The notes under the pieces: model-generated | What the model saw: the letters and a program-made list of their open reading frames with translations, nothing else | Told to the model about the DNA's origin: nothing | Databases searched by the model: none | Translations under genes and position numbers: made by a program | IMG/VR virus record: IMGVR_UViG_3300025543_000036 | Location: 1-54,081 of that record | Source of the DNA: a virus | DNA: 54,081 nt | Direction: 5' to 3' (one strand) | Shown: piece by piece, positions 45,971 through 54,081 of the stretch | Numbering within the stretch: position 1 is the first letter of the stretch | Layout of the letters: every line of letters begins with the position of its first letter

Positions 45971-47695
45971 ATGGAAGTTGTCTTAGACATTGAGACTGAT
46001 GGCTTAGATGCAACAGAAATATTTTGTATCGTAGCCAAGGAACGTAAGTCAGGTAAGATACATGTCTGGAAAGAGCAACAGTGTTATGAAACATTTCCTC
46101 TGTTCGCAAAGCGTGTGTCTAAATTTATCATGCACAACGGCATATCTTTTGATGCTCACGTTCTTAACAATCTTACTTCAGTTGATATTGATATAGATCG
46201 TATTGAGGATACTCTAATCTTATCCCAGCTATCATCTCCTGTAAGAGACGGCGGTCACTCCCTGGAATCCTGGGGACAAAGGCTAGGCTTCGATAAGATA
46301 GACTTCCATGACTTCTCTTGTCTCACTCAAGAGATGGTGGACTATTGTATTCGAGATGTAGAACTTACCGAGAGAGTTTACATTGCGCTTCAGCCAGACA
46401 TACAAGCTATTCGTAGGCAGTGCATAGACTTAGAGTATGAAGTCAGGAAGTTAGTTTCTCAACAAGAAAGGAATGGCTTCACCTTGGATATGCAGAAGGC
46501 TACTTGTCTTGTTGCTAAATTAAAAGATCAATCAGATCAAATTGAAAAAGATGTTACAGATATGTTCCCGCCTATACCTGTGCTTGTCAGGGAAGTTACA
46601 CCTAAAATTAAAAAGGATGGCAGCTTATCTACGGTCGGGCTAAGACACATAGAAGATATATCTACTGTTGGTGGTGTTCACTCTGCTATAGACTATCAAG
46701 AATTTAACCTGTCTTCCAGGCAACAGATAGTTAAAAGACTTTTATCTAGAGGTTGGAAGCCTAAGAAGTTTACAGAGAAAGGTCATCCGATTGTTGATGA
46801 GGGTGTGCTGAAGGATGTAGATTTACCTGAAGCAAAGAAGATAGCAGAGTTTCTCATGCTTCGGAAAAGGATAGCACAGATACAATCGTGGATAGATGCT
46901 GTTAAAGATGATGGAAAGGTACATGGACAAGTTCTTACGCTACGTGCTATCTCTGGAAGAATGGCGCATCATTCTCCGAATATGGCGCAGGTTCCAGCTA
47001 GTTACTCACCGTATGGTAAGGAGTGCAGAGAATGCTGGACTGCTGGGGATTCACCTAGTCTTGTACTTGTTGGCTGTGATGCTTCTTCTTTGGAACTACG
47101 TGCGCTGGCACATTATTTAAACGATAGTAAGTTCACTAGCGATGTTGTTGATGGTGACATACACACTGCTAACCAACATGCGGCAGGGTTAGAGACACGC
47201 GATCAAGCTAAGACATTTATCTATGCGTTCATCTATGGTGCAGGGGCAGCTAAAATTGGCTCTGTGGTAGGCGGTACGGCACAAGATGGTCAGAGACTAA
47301 TAGATACCTTTTTGTCTAACGTACCGGCCTTGGCAACGCTTAGAGAGAAAGTAGACGCTGCCTCTAACAGAGGATATCTTATCGGTTTGGATGGTAGGAA
47401 ACTCATGGTGAGGAACAAACATTCGGCAGTAAATCTTTTAGTACAAGGTGCGGGTGCAGTAATATGTAAGCAATGGTTAGTTGACATACATAATTTATTA
47501 TCGTATACACAAATGAAAGCGCGTCTTGTTGCGTCAATACATGATGAATACCAACATGAAATTAATAAAGATCAGGCTGAAGAATTTGGAGAGCTAACCA
47601 AATTGGCTATGAGGAAAACTCAAGAAAGGTTAGGTATCAAATGCCCACTGGACAGCGAATACAAAGTCGGCCACAACTGGTCACAGACGCATTAG
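45971..47695 (+). CDS. polA: DNA polymerase, family A with 3'-5' exonuclease
   Basis: A 574-residue T7-type polymerase. Exonuclease motifs: DIETDG (Asp6, Glu8), HNGISFDAH (Asn56, Asp61) and YCIRDVE (Asp129). Polymerase motif A is CDASSLELRA (Asp370), motif B RDQAKTFIYAFIYG (Arg410, Lys414, Tyr418, Tyr422), motif C IHDEYQHE (His524, Asp525). Tyr418 aligns with E. coli Phe762, as in T7, a residue linked to virulent phage lifestyles. It is about 130 residues shorter than T7 gp5 and has no DnaJ-type insertion. It replicates the genome with the adjacent primase-helicase and SSB. Confidence 0.94.
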   Translation: MEVVLDIETDGLDATEIFCIVAKERKSGKIHVWKEQQCYETFPLFAKRVSKFIMHNGISFDAHVLNNLTSVDIDIDRIEDTLILSQLSSPVRDGGHSLESWGQRLGFDKIDFHDFSCLTQEMVDYCIRDVELTERVYIALQPDIQAIRRQCIDLEYEVRKLVSQQERNGFTLDMQKATCLVAKLKDQSDQIEKDVTDMFPPIPVLVREVTPKIKKDGSLSTVGLRHIEDISTVGGVHSAIDYQEFNLSSRQQIVKRLLSRGWKPKKFTEKGHPIVDEGVLKDVDLPEAKKIAEFLMLRKRIAQIQSWIDAVKDDGKVHGQVLTLRAISGRMAHHSPNMAQVPASYSPYGKECRECWTAGDSPSLVLVGCDASSLELRALAHYLNDSKFTSDVVDGDIHTANQHAAGLETRDQAKTFIYAFIYGAGAAKIGSVVGGTAQDGQRLIDTFLSNVPALATLREKVDAASNRGYLIGLDGRKLMVRNKHSAVNLLVQGAGAVICKQWLVDIHNLLSYTQMKARLVASIHDEYQHEINKDQAEEFGELTKLAMRKTQERLGIKCPLDSEYKVGHNWSQTH

Positions 47696-48207
47696 TAACT
47701 TTAACAACTGCAGAGTTAAGGACCAGTGCGTTCATTGGTAAGTCTCGTAGTCAAAAGAATAGAGGCGCTGGGATATTTGATAGCTCCATTGCAGATACTA
47801 ACATGATAGATATCATAGGTGCAGAAGCAGAGTTAGCCTTTGCAAAGCTATGTAACTTATACCCGATAGACTTTATGATACTTGATCCTAAATCAAAAGC
47901 TAAAGGGACTGACGATGGTGATCTAAATATAGACGGTGTTTGTGTTGATGTTAAAACTACAATCCATGAGAATGGAATGTTAATTTCTAACTCAAGACAT
48001 CTTTCCGGTATAGATTTATTTGCTTTAATAATAAAGAAAGGAGAAGATACGTTCCAATTAAAAGGCTTTATGCTTGCGACTGAACTTATAGTTAAAGATA
48101 GGTTTGGCAGAGCAAACGGCAAACTTAGAAGACCTGCATACGTGGCTACACAAGATGAACTATATTGTTATGAAACCGCTATGCAGAAGTTAAAAAAAAT
48201 ATCTTGA
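47641..48207 (+). CDS. PD-(D/E)XK nuclease-like protein
   Basis: A 188-residue protein. IIGAEAELAFAKLCNLYPID, then DDGDLNIDGVCVDVKTTIHE gives a conserved Glu, Asp and D-x-K set that fits the PD-(D/E)XK fold. The second half (LFALIIKKGEDTFQLKGFML) continues an alpha-beta core. It could be a nuclease in recombination or host DNA breakdown. The first 55 bases overlap the polymerase gene. The call is motif-based and moderate. Confidence 0.6.
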   Translation: MPTGQRIQSRPQLVTDALVTLTTAELRTSAFIGKSRSQKNRGAGIFDSSIADTNMIDIIGAEAELAFAKLCNLYPIDFMILDPKSKAKGTDDGDLNIDGVCVDVKTTIHENGMLISNSRHLSGIDLFALIIKKGEDTFQLKGFMLATELIVKDRFGRANGKLRRPAYVATQDELYCYETAMQKLKKIS

Positions 48208-48232
48208 CACTATAAAATTATACCTGTATTTT
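48204..48232 (+). promoter_or_regulatory. Promoter upstream of ssb
   Basis: Consensus TTGACA (48204-48209), a 17-base spacer and TATTTT (48227-48232), about 60 bases before the SSB ATG. The -35 overlaps the stop of the upstream gene, as at 1162. Confidence 0.6.
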
Positions 48233-48291
48233 ATAAACTCAACTATCAAACTAAGTAGTTAGGCTTAGTAAACTGTAAAGGAGAATACACT

Positions 48292-48759
48292 ATGGATACT
48301 CATATTATTTCTGGTAAAGCCTACTGGGCAAGCGTTGTTAAACCAAACACAACTTACGAAGATACGTGGCAAGTTGATGTTTGCCTTGATGAAGACAGTA
48401 AAAGTATGGTCGAAAGTCTTGGCCTTACTGTTCAGAACAAAGGCGATGAGAAGGGTGACTTTGTAAAAATTAAGCGTAAAGTCTACAAGAATGATGGCGC
48501 TATGCGTCCCGCTCCTATTGTTAAAGATTCTGAAAACAACGATTGGGATGGTAGGCTTATTGGAAATGGTAGTCTGGTCAATGTTAAATTCTCTACTTAT
48601 GATTGGAACTACAACAATAAGCAAGGCAAAGCCTCTTTTCTTCTTGCTGTTCAGGTAGTTGACTTAGTTCCCTACGGGGGTGGTTCAGAATTTGAACCTG
48701 TTAAAGATGGCTTTGTAGTTGGTGGTGGTAGTGAGGCTGTTCAAGAAGCTCCTTTCTAG
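48292..48759 (+). CDS. ssb: Single-stranded DNA-binding protein (T7 gp2.5-like)
   Basis: A 155-residue OB-fold type protein. ISGKAYWASVVKPNTTYEDT, KIKRKVYKNDGAMRPAPIVK, LIGNGSLVNVKFSTYDWNYN and KASFLLAVQVVDLVPYGGGS resemble T7 gp2.5-type binding proteins. The C-terminus ends in EAPF with a terminal Phe, the short tail such proteins use to contact polymerase and helicase, although it is less acidic than usual. AGGAG precedes the ATG. The promoter and hairpins around it imply separate high expression. Confidence 0.82.
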   Translation: MDTHIISGKAYWASVVKPNTTYEDTWQVDVCLDEDSKSMVESLGLTVQNKGDEKGDFVKIKRKVYKNDGAMRPAPIVKDSENNDWDGRLIGNGSLVNVKFSTYDWNYNNKQGKASFLLAVQVVDLVPYGGGSEFEPVKDGFVVGGGSEAVQEAPF

Positions 48760-48777
48760 AACAGATCACAATAAGGG

Positions 48778-48834
48778 GTTGCCTCTCTGGGTAAAATGCG
48801 GCAACTAAGTTAGTAGTGCGGGAGGGAGACTAAC
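48778..48834 (+). promoter_or_regulatory. Two hairpins between ssb and gmd
   Basis: GTTGCC (48778-48783) pairs with GGCAAC (48800-48805), and GTTAGT (48809-48814) pairs with ACTAAC (48829-48834). The second is followed by ACTTTTAAGGAAA and the gmd ATG. A partial terminator that lowers sugar-gene expression relative to ssb, or a structured leader, would fit. Confidence 0.45.
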
Positions 48835-48852
48835 ACTTTTAAGGAAATAACT

Positions 48853-49932
48853 ATGTCAAAACATGCTTTAATTACAGGACTTACTGGACAAGATGGTTCT
48901 TATTTAGCTGAATTACTCCTATCAAAAAACTATCACGTTCATGGTTTGGTCAGGCGTAGCTCAACACCTAACACAAAAAATATAGAACATATTATAGACA
49001 ACCCTAACATCTCCATACATGTAGGAGACATGACTGATAGCGCTGGTTTAACTAAGATAGTAAACAACATCAAGCCTGATGAAGTTTATAACCTAGCTGC
49101 ACAAAGCCATGTTAAAATATCTTTTGATACACCTGTATGTACGGGAGACATAAACGCTCTTGGTTCAATGCGTTTGCTTGAGGCATGTAGGAATATAAAA
49201 GATTGTCCTCAACCAAAGTTTTATCAAGCTTCATCCAGCGAGTTGTTTGGAAAGATACAGGAGCCAATTCAAAATGAAACAACTCCAATGTATCCTCGCT
49301 CACCCTATGGCGTAGCAAAACACTATGCCTACTGGGCAGTAAAGAATTATCGAGAAGCCTATAACATGTTTGCTTGTAATGGCATCCTGTTCAACCATGA
49401 AAGTCCTAGACGAGGAGAAGAGTTTGTCACTAGAAAAGTAACTAAGTATGTGGCTAACTGGCATCCAAATTCTAAGCCACTTGAGTTAGGAAATCTTTCT
49501 AGTCTGCGAGATTGGGGACATGCCAAAGATTATGTTAAGGGCATGTGGCTTATGCTGCAAGCGTCAGAGGCTGATGACTATGTGTTAGCTACAGGTAAGA
49601 AGAACAGTGTACGCGAACTGGTAGAAAGTTGTTTCTTGATAGCCTGTAACAGGACTATTGTCTGGGAAGGGGAAGGACTTGACGAGAAGGGATATGTTTT
49701 CTTCACTGACGTATACGACAAACCTCAAAAAAATTTAGTGGTTGTAGTTAATCCTGATTTTTATAGGCCGTCTGAAGTAGATGTTCTATGTGGAGATTCC
49801 ACCAAGGCTAAGACAAAATTAAAATGGACATGTGATTATAATTTTATATCTCTAATAAAAGAGATGCTACTAGCAGATAAACCAGAGAAATATTGGTTTA
49901 CAAACGGAGGTGAATTACCTGATGGTTACTGA
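48853..49932 (+). CDS. gmd: GDP-mannose 4,6-dehydratase
   Basis: A 359-residue short-chain dehydrogenase. The NADP site is ITGLTGQDGSYLAE (residues 7-20), followed by VRRSST. NLAAQSHVKISFDTP and YQASSSELFGK are diagnostic for GDP-mannose dehydratases; catalytic Tyr152 and Lys156 lie in SPYGVAKHYA, with NHESPRRGEEFVTRK binding substrate. It converts GDP-D-mannose to GDP-4-keto-6-deoxy-D-mannose, the branch point for fucose, perosamine, rhamnose and colitose. The stop overlaps the next gene. Part of residues 250-320 is longer than usual (GLDEKGYVFFTDVYDKPQKN). Confidence 0.93.
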   Translation: MSKHALITGLTGQDGSYLAELLLSKNYHVHGLVRRSSTPNTKNIEHIIDNPNISIHVGDMTDSAGLTKIVNNIKPDEVYNLAAQSHVKISFDTPVCTGDINALGSMRLLEACRNIKDCPQPKFYQASSSELFGKIQEPIQNETTPMYPRSPYGVAKHYAYWAVKNYREAYNMFACNGILFNHESPRRGEEFVTRKVTKYVANWHPNSKPLELGNLSSLRDWGHAKDYVKGMWLMLQASEADDYVLATGKKNSVRELVESCFLIACNRTIVWEGEGLDEKGYVFFTDVYDKPQKNLVVVVNPDFYRPSEVDVLCGDSTKAKTKLKWTCDYNFISLIKEMLLADKPEKYWFTNGGELPDGY

Positions 49933-51103
49933 AATTAACTGGCCTTTAGCCCATGACACTTGGGATAATAAAGAACGAGATGCAATGCATGAAGTTATTG
50001 CTTCTGGTAGATTTACTTTCGGAGAAAAAGTAAAAAAGTTTGAGGATGAATTTTGTGAGTACTTTGGATTTCCTTACGCTGTTCAAGTTAACAGTGGTGG
50101 TAGCGCTAACCTTTTAATGGTGGCGGCTGCTGTCGAAAGAGGATGGATATCCAAGGGAGATAAAGTTATTGTACCTGCTGTTGGCTGGAGTACATCTTAC
50201 TTCCCATTTATTCAGTACGGCATTGATTTAGTTTTCGTAGATGTTGATGAAGATACTTGGAATATTAATGTAGATCAAATTGAAGACAACATAAAGGATG
50301 ATGTGCGAGGTATTCTAGCTATCAATATTTTAGGTAATCCTTGTGACTTTAAAACACTTAACTCTCTATGTGATAAATATGATTTACTATTATTTGAAGA
50401 CAACTGTGAGTCTATGGGTGCAAAACAAGGAGACACTTACTGTGGTGGGTTTGGTGATATAGGTACGTTCAGTACGTTCTTCAGTCATCACATACAAACT
50501 ATGGAAGGTGGTATGGTTGTCTGTAATGATCCTGAGACATATAACAAGCTACTAAGTCTTAGGTCACATGGGTGGACAAGAGGTACAAAGTACTACACAA
50601 ACAATCCCTTTGAGTTTGTCACTCTAGGATACAACGTGCGGCCAGGAGAATTGAACGGCGCTTTAGGTTCTGTCCAGCTAAATAAATTAGATGACATGAA
50701 CAATCAAAGAATTAAAAACGCAGATACATTTATAAAATATTTTGATAACAAAGACTACTGCAGGATTCAAAAGGTGGGGGATAATAGTCTTTCCTCATGG
50801 TTTGGTTTTGGTCTTGTCTTTGATCGTAACTCGTTCAGGCAAAGAACAAAACAAATTCTCGAAGAGTATTCTATTGATAACAGACCTATATGTACTGGTA
50901 ATTTTTTCAATCAGCCTGTATGTAAGAAGTATTATAAGAACATTGAGAGAGGAGCAGCACTGGTTGAAGCACGTAAACTTGATGACAATGGTTTGTTCTT
51001 AGGAAACAACCCTATGGATTTAGAACCAGCTATAAAAAGCCTTAGTAAAATTTTAGACTATGAATTTAGTGAGAAAAATATTTTAAATTCAGGATCATAT
51101 TGA
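49922..51103 (+). CDS. colD: ColD-type GDP-4-keto-6-deoxymannose 3-dehydratase
   Basis: A 393-residue PLP enzyme of the DegT/DnrJ/EryC1 superfamily. The usual Schiff-base lysine is replaced by histidine in TFFSHHIQTMEGGM (His189, possibly with His190), as in E. coli ColD and other 3-dehydratases. Further matches: WPLAHDTWDNKE, VNSGGSANLLM, VPAVGWSTSYFP, FEDNCESMGA, LRSHGWTRG, GYNVRPGELNGALG, SSWFGF, RPICTGNF. ColD removes the C3 hydroxyl of GDP-4-keto-6-deoxymannose on the way to GDP-colitose. Paired with gmd, whose product is its substrate. The final reductase/epimerase ColC is not in the window. The ATG at 49922 has GGAGG upstream and overlaps the gmd end by 11 bases. Confidence 0.85.
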   Translation: MVTEINWPLAHDTWDNKERDAMHEVIASGRFTFGEKVKKFEDEFCEYFGFPYAVQVNSGGSANLLMVAAAVERGWISKGDKVIVPAVGWSTSYFPFIQYGIDLVFVDVDEDTWNINVDQIEDNIKDDVRGILAINILGNPCDFKTLNSLCDKYDLLLFEDNCESMGAKQGDTYCGGFGDIGTFSTFFSHHIQTMEGGMVVCNDPETYNKLLSLRSHGWTRGTKYYTNNPFEFVTLGYNVRPGELNGALGSVQLNKLDDMNNQRIKNADTFIKYFDNKDYCRIQKVGDNSLSSWFGFGLVFDRNSFRQRTKQILEEYSIDNRPICTGNFFNQPVCKKYYKNIERGAALVEARKLDDNGLFLGNNPMDLEPAIKSLSKILDYEFSEKNILNSGSY

Positions 51104-51967
51104 ATGGCAAAAACTATAGATACTATTGTTGAAGATATCTACAACATCTTTGAATGTGATGAAGAGGTTAAGGTAAAGAAAGAAGACTTAGATGAATTAG
51201 CAAAAGGTATAGTGGATGCTGTCACTGGCTCCATTAAAGAGAGAGAAAGATCAAGAGGTAATTTAAGGCTGTCTCTTATCGGTCATCCTGACAGAAAGAT
51301 TTGGTACACTGTTAGAGATGGCGACAAGATGGGTAAGGAAAAGTTAAAGGGACAAGACAAAATAAAGTTCTTGTATGGTCATATCCTAGAGTGTCTTCTT
51401 GTCTTTCTCTCTCGCACTGCCGGTCATACAGTTACTGATGAACAGAAGACTGTTACTGTTAATGGCGTGGTCGGTCATCAAGATGCCATAGTTGATGATG
51501 TTCTTGTTGACTTCAAGAGTGCATCAAGTTATGCGTTTAAAAAATTTAAAGAAAATACAATTCATTCGGATGATCCGTTTGGTTACATAGCACAAATATC
51601 TGCTTATGCTAAAGCAAACAACCTAGATAAAGCTGGCTTCATAGCAATAGACAAATCATCCGGTGAGATTTGTTATTGTCCTGTACATTCAATGGAGATG
51701 ATAAATGCAGAAGAAAGGATTGAGTCTCTTAAACAGACTGTTAAATCTGATGTTGCTCCCCCTCGCTGTTATAGCGATATTCCTGATGGTAAGTCTGGGA
51801 ACCATAAGCTTCATATTGGCTGTGTTTATTGTTCTTATAAGCATGTTTGTTGGGCTGATGCTAACGGTGGTCAAGGACTTAAAAAATTCAATTACTCTAC
51901 TGGTCCGAGGTACTTAACCAGGATAGGCCGTATGCCTGATGTAGAGGAAATACATGAAGAGATTTAG
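51104..51967 (+). CDS. PD-(D/E)XK exonuclease, Cas4/RecB-like
   Basis: A 287-residue nuclease. GHQDAIVDDVLVDFKSAS supplies Asp127, Asp136 and Lys138, and YIAQISAYAKAN the Q-x3-Y helix typical of Cas4/RecB-type exonucleases. Four cysteines near the end (CYSDIPDG, CVYCSYKHVC) could hold an iron-sulfur cluster. It probably replaces T7 gp6 exonuclease in recombination and host DNA degradation. It starts with no gap behind the ColD gene and overlaps the endonuclease I gene by 14 bases. Confidence 0.82.
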   Translation: MAKTIDTIVEDIYNIFECDEEVKVKKEDLDELAKGIVDAVTGSIKERERSRGNLRLSLIGHPDRKIWYTVRDGDKMGKEKLKGQDKIKFLYGHILECLLVFLSRTAGHTVTDEQKTVTVNGVVGHQDAIVDDVLVDFKSASSYAFKKFKENTIHSDDPFGYIAQISAYAKANNLDKAGFIAIDKSSGEICYCPVHSMEMINAEERIESLKQTVKSDVAPPRCYSDIPDGKSGNHKLHIGCVYCSYKHVCWADANGGQGLKKFNYSTGPRYLTRIGRMPDVEEIHEEI

Positions 51968-52379
51968 ATCAAAGTCTGAAAAGAAAGCAAATGATTTTTT
52001 AAAGGATAAAAAGGTTTCGTTTAAATTTGAACCTTACTATGTTAAATATATGTGGATTGAAAACAAAAAGTATCTACCTGATTTTGTCCTAGACAATGGA
52101 ATTATTTTAGAAGTTAAAGGTAGGTTTACTTTAGATGACAGAAAGAAACATCTCTTTCTTAGAGAGAGTAATCCAGATTTGGATGTTAGATTTGTATTCG
52201 ACAACCCTAATACTAAACTTTACAAAGGGGCTAAATCAACCTATGCTAACTGGTGTAGCAAGCAGGGGTTTTTATTTTGCAAACTATCTGATGGTATTCC
52301 TGAAGGGTGGATAAGTGGAAAAAAAAGAAACAAAGATTCTTCTAGAAATAGAAGAGATAATAAAAAAAAGAAAGGCTGA
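51954..52379 (+). CDS. Endonuclease I (Holliday-junction resolvase, T7 gp3-like)
   Basis: A 141-residue protein closely following T7 endonuclease I: SEKKANDFLKDKKVSFKFEP, KYLPDFVLDNGIILEVKGRF, TLDDRKKHLFLRESNPDLDV, RFVFDNPNTKLYKGAKSTYA. Glu9, Asp43, Glu53 and Lys55 match the catalytic set. It resolves branched DNA before packaging and helps destroy host DNA. A basic tail follows the family domain. It overlaps both neighbours. Confidence 0.93.
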   Translation: MKRFRSKSEKKANDFLKDKKVSFKFEPYYVKYMWIENKKYLPDFVLDNGIILEVKGRFTLDDRKKHLFLRESNPDLDVRFVFDNPNTKLYKGAKSTYANWCSKQGFLFCKLSDGIPEGWISGKKRNKDSSRNRRDNKKKKG

Positions 52380-52659
52380 TCCAGAACAGCTTCTGTTTAT
52401 GAGTGTTATATTGCAAGCCATGCTTGATGCCACTAAACCAGTAACACCAAAGGAATCAGATGAAGCTATAGCAGCCAGAGAAACATCCATGTCTTGGTTC
52501 TTCTGCTCTGTAGGGGTGACTGCGGATGACTTTATGACTGTCTGTGATATAGCGGATGTTGATCCTGATTATGTACGATCATTCGCCCATAAAGTTATAC
52601 GGTCAAAAGAAATTGATTTTGTGAGGAAAAGAATAAACACTGTCTTAACTTTTAATTAG
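52315..52659 (+). CDS. Unknown conserved protein
   Basis: A 114-residue helical protein (EEIIKKRKADPEQLLFMSVI, SDEAIAARETSMSWFFCSVG, TADDFMTVCDIADVDPDYVR). It starts at a GTG inside the end of the endonuclease I gene (65-base overlap); a later ATG at about 52399 is possible. Similar small proteins appear near replication genes of marine phages. No function is recognised. Confidence 0.6.
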   Translation: MEKKETKILLEIEEIIKKRKADPEQLLFMSVILQAMLDATKPVTPKESDEAIAARETSMSWFFCSVGVTADDFMTVCDIADVDPDYVRSFAHKVIRSKEIDFVRKRINTVLTFN

Positions 52660-52669
52660 GAAAAGACCT

Positions 52670-52939
52670 ATGTACCAGTTTGATGAAGAACATTATTTAG
52701 AAGAGATACATAACTACATTGATGAGACTTACAGTCAACACTATGCTCAAGGTAAATATCAAGCCACAGATGTAATTTTAGATGCGGGATACGGCGAAGG
52801 TTTCTGCATAGGTAACATACTGAAATACTGTAAGAGGTATGGAAAAAAAGCAGGTAGGAATAGAAAAGATTTGTTAAAGGTAATTCACTATGCAATAATT
52901 ATGCTCCACATCCATGACCAAAAAGAGGAAGGAAGCTAA
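52670..52939 (+). CDS. DUF3310-like protein
   Basis: An 89-residue protein. YQATDVILDAGYGEGFCIGN, ILKYCKRYGKKAGRNRKDLL and KVIHYAIIMLHIHD match the DUF3310 pattern (GN-x2-KY-x2-R-x-GKK, DL-K-x2-Y), annotated in some databases as a nucleotide-kinase-like phage protein without proof. AAGGA upstream is weak. It stands 3 bases before the reductase gene, consistent with a nucleotide-metabolism link. Confidence 0.68.
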   Translation: MYQFDEEHYLEEIHNYIDETYSQHYAQGKYQATDVILDAGYGEGFCIGNILKYCKRYGKKAGRNRKDLLKVIHYAIIMLHIHDQKEEGS

Positions 52940-52942
52940 TTT

Positions 52943-54081
52943 ATGACACAGTTTCGCTCAAATGAAAATCCTATGTTCCGTTCTAAATTCAGTGAAGATA
53001 TTTTCAAACATAAATACGCACATACGGGTTGTGAAACTTGGTCAAGTTTAGCAGCGGTTCTTGTCGAAGATGTTTGCCAAGAACATATGAGCAAAGAAGA
53101 CAAAGATGATCTTGCTAACTACATTACAGATTTAAAATTTATTCCTGGCGGCAGATACCTGTATTATGCTGGTCGTCCTAACAAGTTCTTTAATAACTGT
53201 TATCTGTTAAAGGCAGAAGAAGACACAAGAGAAGATTGGGCAGATGTTTCTTGGAAGTCTGAATCGTGCCTTATGACAGGTGGTGGCATAGGTATAGACT
53301 ACTCTGTGTACAGGGAAGAGGGACGCATCCTGGCTGGTACAGGTGGCTTGTCTTCTGGACCTATACCTAAGATGCAGATGATCAACGAGATTGGTCGTAG
53401 GGTTATGCAGGGTGGCAGCAGAAGGTCTGCTATTTATGCTAGTCTTAACTGGCAACATAAAGACATAGATAAATTTCTTGAGTGTAAAAACTGGCATGAA
53501 ATGCCTGTAGGTAATACAGGGTTTACTATTGCACAAGTAAAGGAACAGGATTTTAATTTTATTGCGCCTCTTGATATGACTAACATTAGTGTGAACTACG
53601 ACACTGATTGGTTGTTGAATTACTGGCGCACGGGAGAAGTTGGGGAAGTCTTTCAAAAGAATGTCAGACAGGCTTTGAGTACGGCAGAACCTGGATTTAG
53701 TTTTAACTTCTTTGATAAAGAAAAAGAGACATTGCGTAACGCTTGCACTGAAGTGTGTAGCGAGGACGACTCGGACGTATGTAATTTAGGTTCGTTAAAT
53801 CTTGGCCGCATTGAAAGCATAAAAGAACTTAGTGACATAGTAGAACTTGCTACGAAGTTTCTTTTGTGTGGCACACTGAGAGCAAAACTTCCATATCAGA
53901 AAGTATACGATGTAAGAGAGAAGAATCGTAGGCTTGGTCTTGGTTTGATGGGCATACATGAGTGGCTAATTAAACGTAATTTTAAGTACGAAGTTACTGA
54001 TGAGCTACATCAATGGCTATCTGTGTATAAGGGCATAAGTGATTCTGTCTCTCATAAATTTTCTGAAGAACTTAGCATAAG
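52943..54081 (+). CDS. nrdJ: Class II ribonucleotide reductase, N-terminal part
   Basis: The first 379 codons of the gene that continues at position 2. Motifs: FIPGGRYLYYAGRPNKFFNN with Cys in NNCYLL (disulfide Cys), CLMTGGGIGIDYSVYREEGR, GRRVMQGGSRRSA, and the catalytic NACTEVCSED loop (Asn-Cys-Glu; thiyl-radical Cys), then VCNLGSLNLGRI. No NrdB-type radical subunit is encoded, so the B12-dependent class is favoured. GGAAG lies 12 bases before the ATG. It supplies dNTPs together with ThyX. Confidence 0.9.
   Translation, partial: MTQFRSNENPMFRSKFSEDIFKHKYAHTGCETWSSLAAVLVEDVCQEHMSKEDKDDLANYITDLKFIPGGRYLYYAGRPNKFFNNCYLLKAEEDTREDWADVSWKSESCLMTGGGIGIDYSVYREEGRILAGTGGLSSGPIPKMQMINEIGRRVMQGGSRRSAIYASLNWQHKDIDKFLECKNWHEMPVGNTGFTIAQVKEQDFNFIAPLDMTNISVNYDTDWLLNYWRTGEVGEVFQKNVRQALSTAEPGFSFNFFDKEKETLRNACTEVCSEDDSDVCNLGSLNLGRIESIKELSDIVELATKFLLCGTLRAKLPYQKVYDVREKNRRLGLGLMGIHEWLIKRNFKYEVTDELHQWLSVYKGISDSVSHKFSEELSI
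54031..54081. repeat. Terminal overlap, right copy
   Basis: Right-hand copy of positions 1-51 with C at 54049 in place of A. In frame with the reductase gene. Confidence 0.9.

Noticed and set aside
48778-48834. Riboswitch before gmd
   Set aside because: Two simple hairpins are present, but no conserved core of a riboswitch class known to me is visible.
53207-53874. Minus-strand frames of 149 and 73 residues at the end of the window
   Set aside because: They lie opposite the ribonucleotide reductase gene, whose motifs are intact.

Overview
The window is the essentially complete genome of a tailed, podovirus-like lytic phage. The last 51 bases (54031-54081) repeat the first 51 with one mismatch, and a ribonucleotide reductase gene reads in frame across that join, so the molecule closes into a circle of about 54,030 bp. 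The DNA is AT-rich. There is no integrase, repressor or phage RNA polymerase, and the promoters I can see look like host sigma-70 sites. The gene set (T7-type primase-helicase, Tyr-type PolA, endonuclease I, ThyX, B12-dependent reductase, GroES, P22-type portal) suggests a marine bacteriophage of the 50-56 kb podovirus groups known from alphaproteobacteria such as SAR116 (HMO-2011-like). The host assignment is inference.

There are two arms. The plus-strand arm starts in a 0.9 kb non-coding region (34680-35588), runs to the end of the window and continues from position 1 to 5858. The minus-strand arm (34679 down to 5969) carries packaging, head and tail genes. The arms diverge near 34.8 kb and converge at a terminator near 5.96 kb.

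Plus arm: 35589-43531 holds many small early-type genes of unknown function, plus a Staphylococcal-type nuclease, a repeat-containing lipoprotein, a DUF932-like protein and ThyX. 43662-48759 is replication: primase-helicase, PolA, a PD-(D/E)XK-like protein and SSB. 48853-51103 encodes two nucleotide-sugar enzymes, GDP-mannose 4,6-dehydratase and a ColD-type 3-dehydratase, which together would make an intermediate of 3,6-dideoxyhexose (colitose-type) synthesis. 51104-52939 holds a Cas4/RecB-type exonuclease, endonuclease I and small proteins. The class II ribonucleotide reductase crosses the join. It is followed by a 2OG-Fe(II) oxygenase, a small heat-shock protein, a glycosyltransferase, a glycosyltransferase-methyltransferase-DUF115 fusion, a lysis cassette (holin candidate and overlapping spanins) and the small terminase subunit.

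Minus arm, in transcription order: a Cys-rich peptide, terminase large subunit, portal, GroES-like co-chaperonin, scaffold, major capsid protein with a terminator behind it, two adaptor-like proteins flanking a block of very basic small proteins, tail-fibre proteins including a GC-rich glycine-rich adhesin, a P22 gp10/T7 gp12-like tail protein, a virion protein with a lysozyme domain, and two large internal or ejection proteins.

Points most worth a second look: the Gmd-ColD pair with its glycosyltransferases; an apparent non-coding RNA at about 34880-35106; the repeat-bearing lipoprotein at 40013; the cluster of Lys-rich proteins with a KYMSKGG-repeat microprotein; and an open frame without a clear start at 35127-35339.
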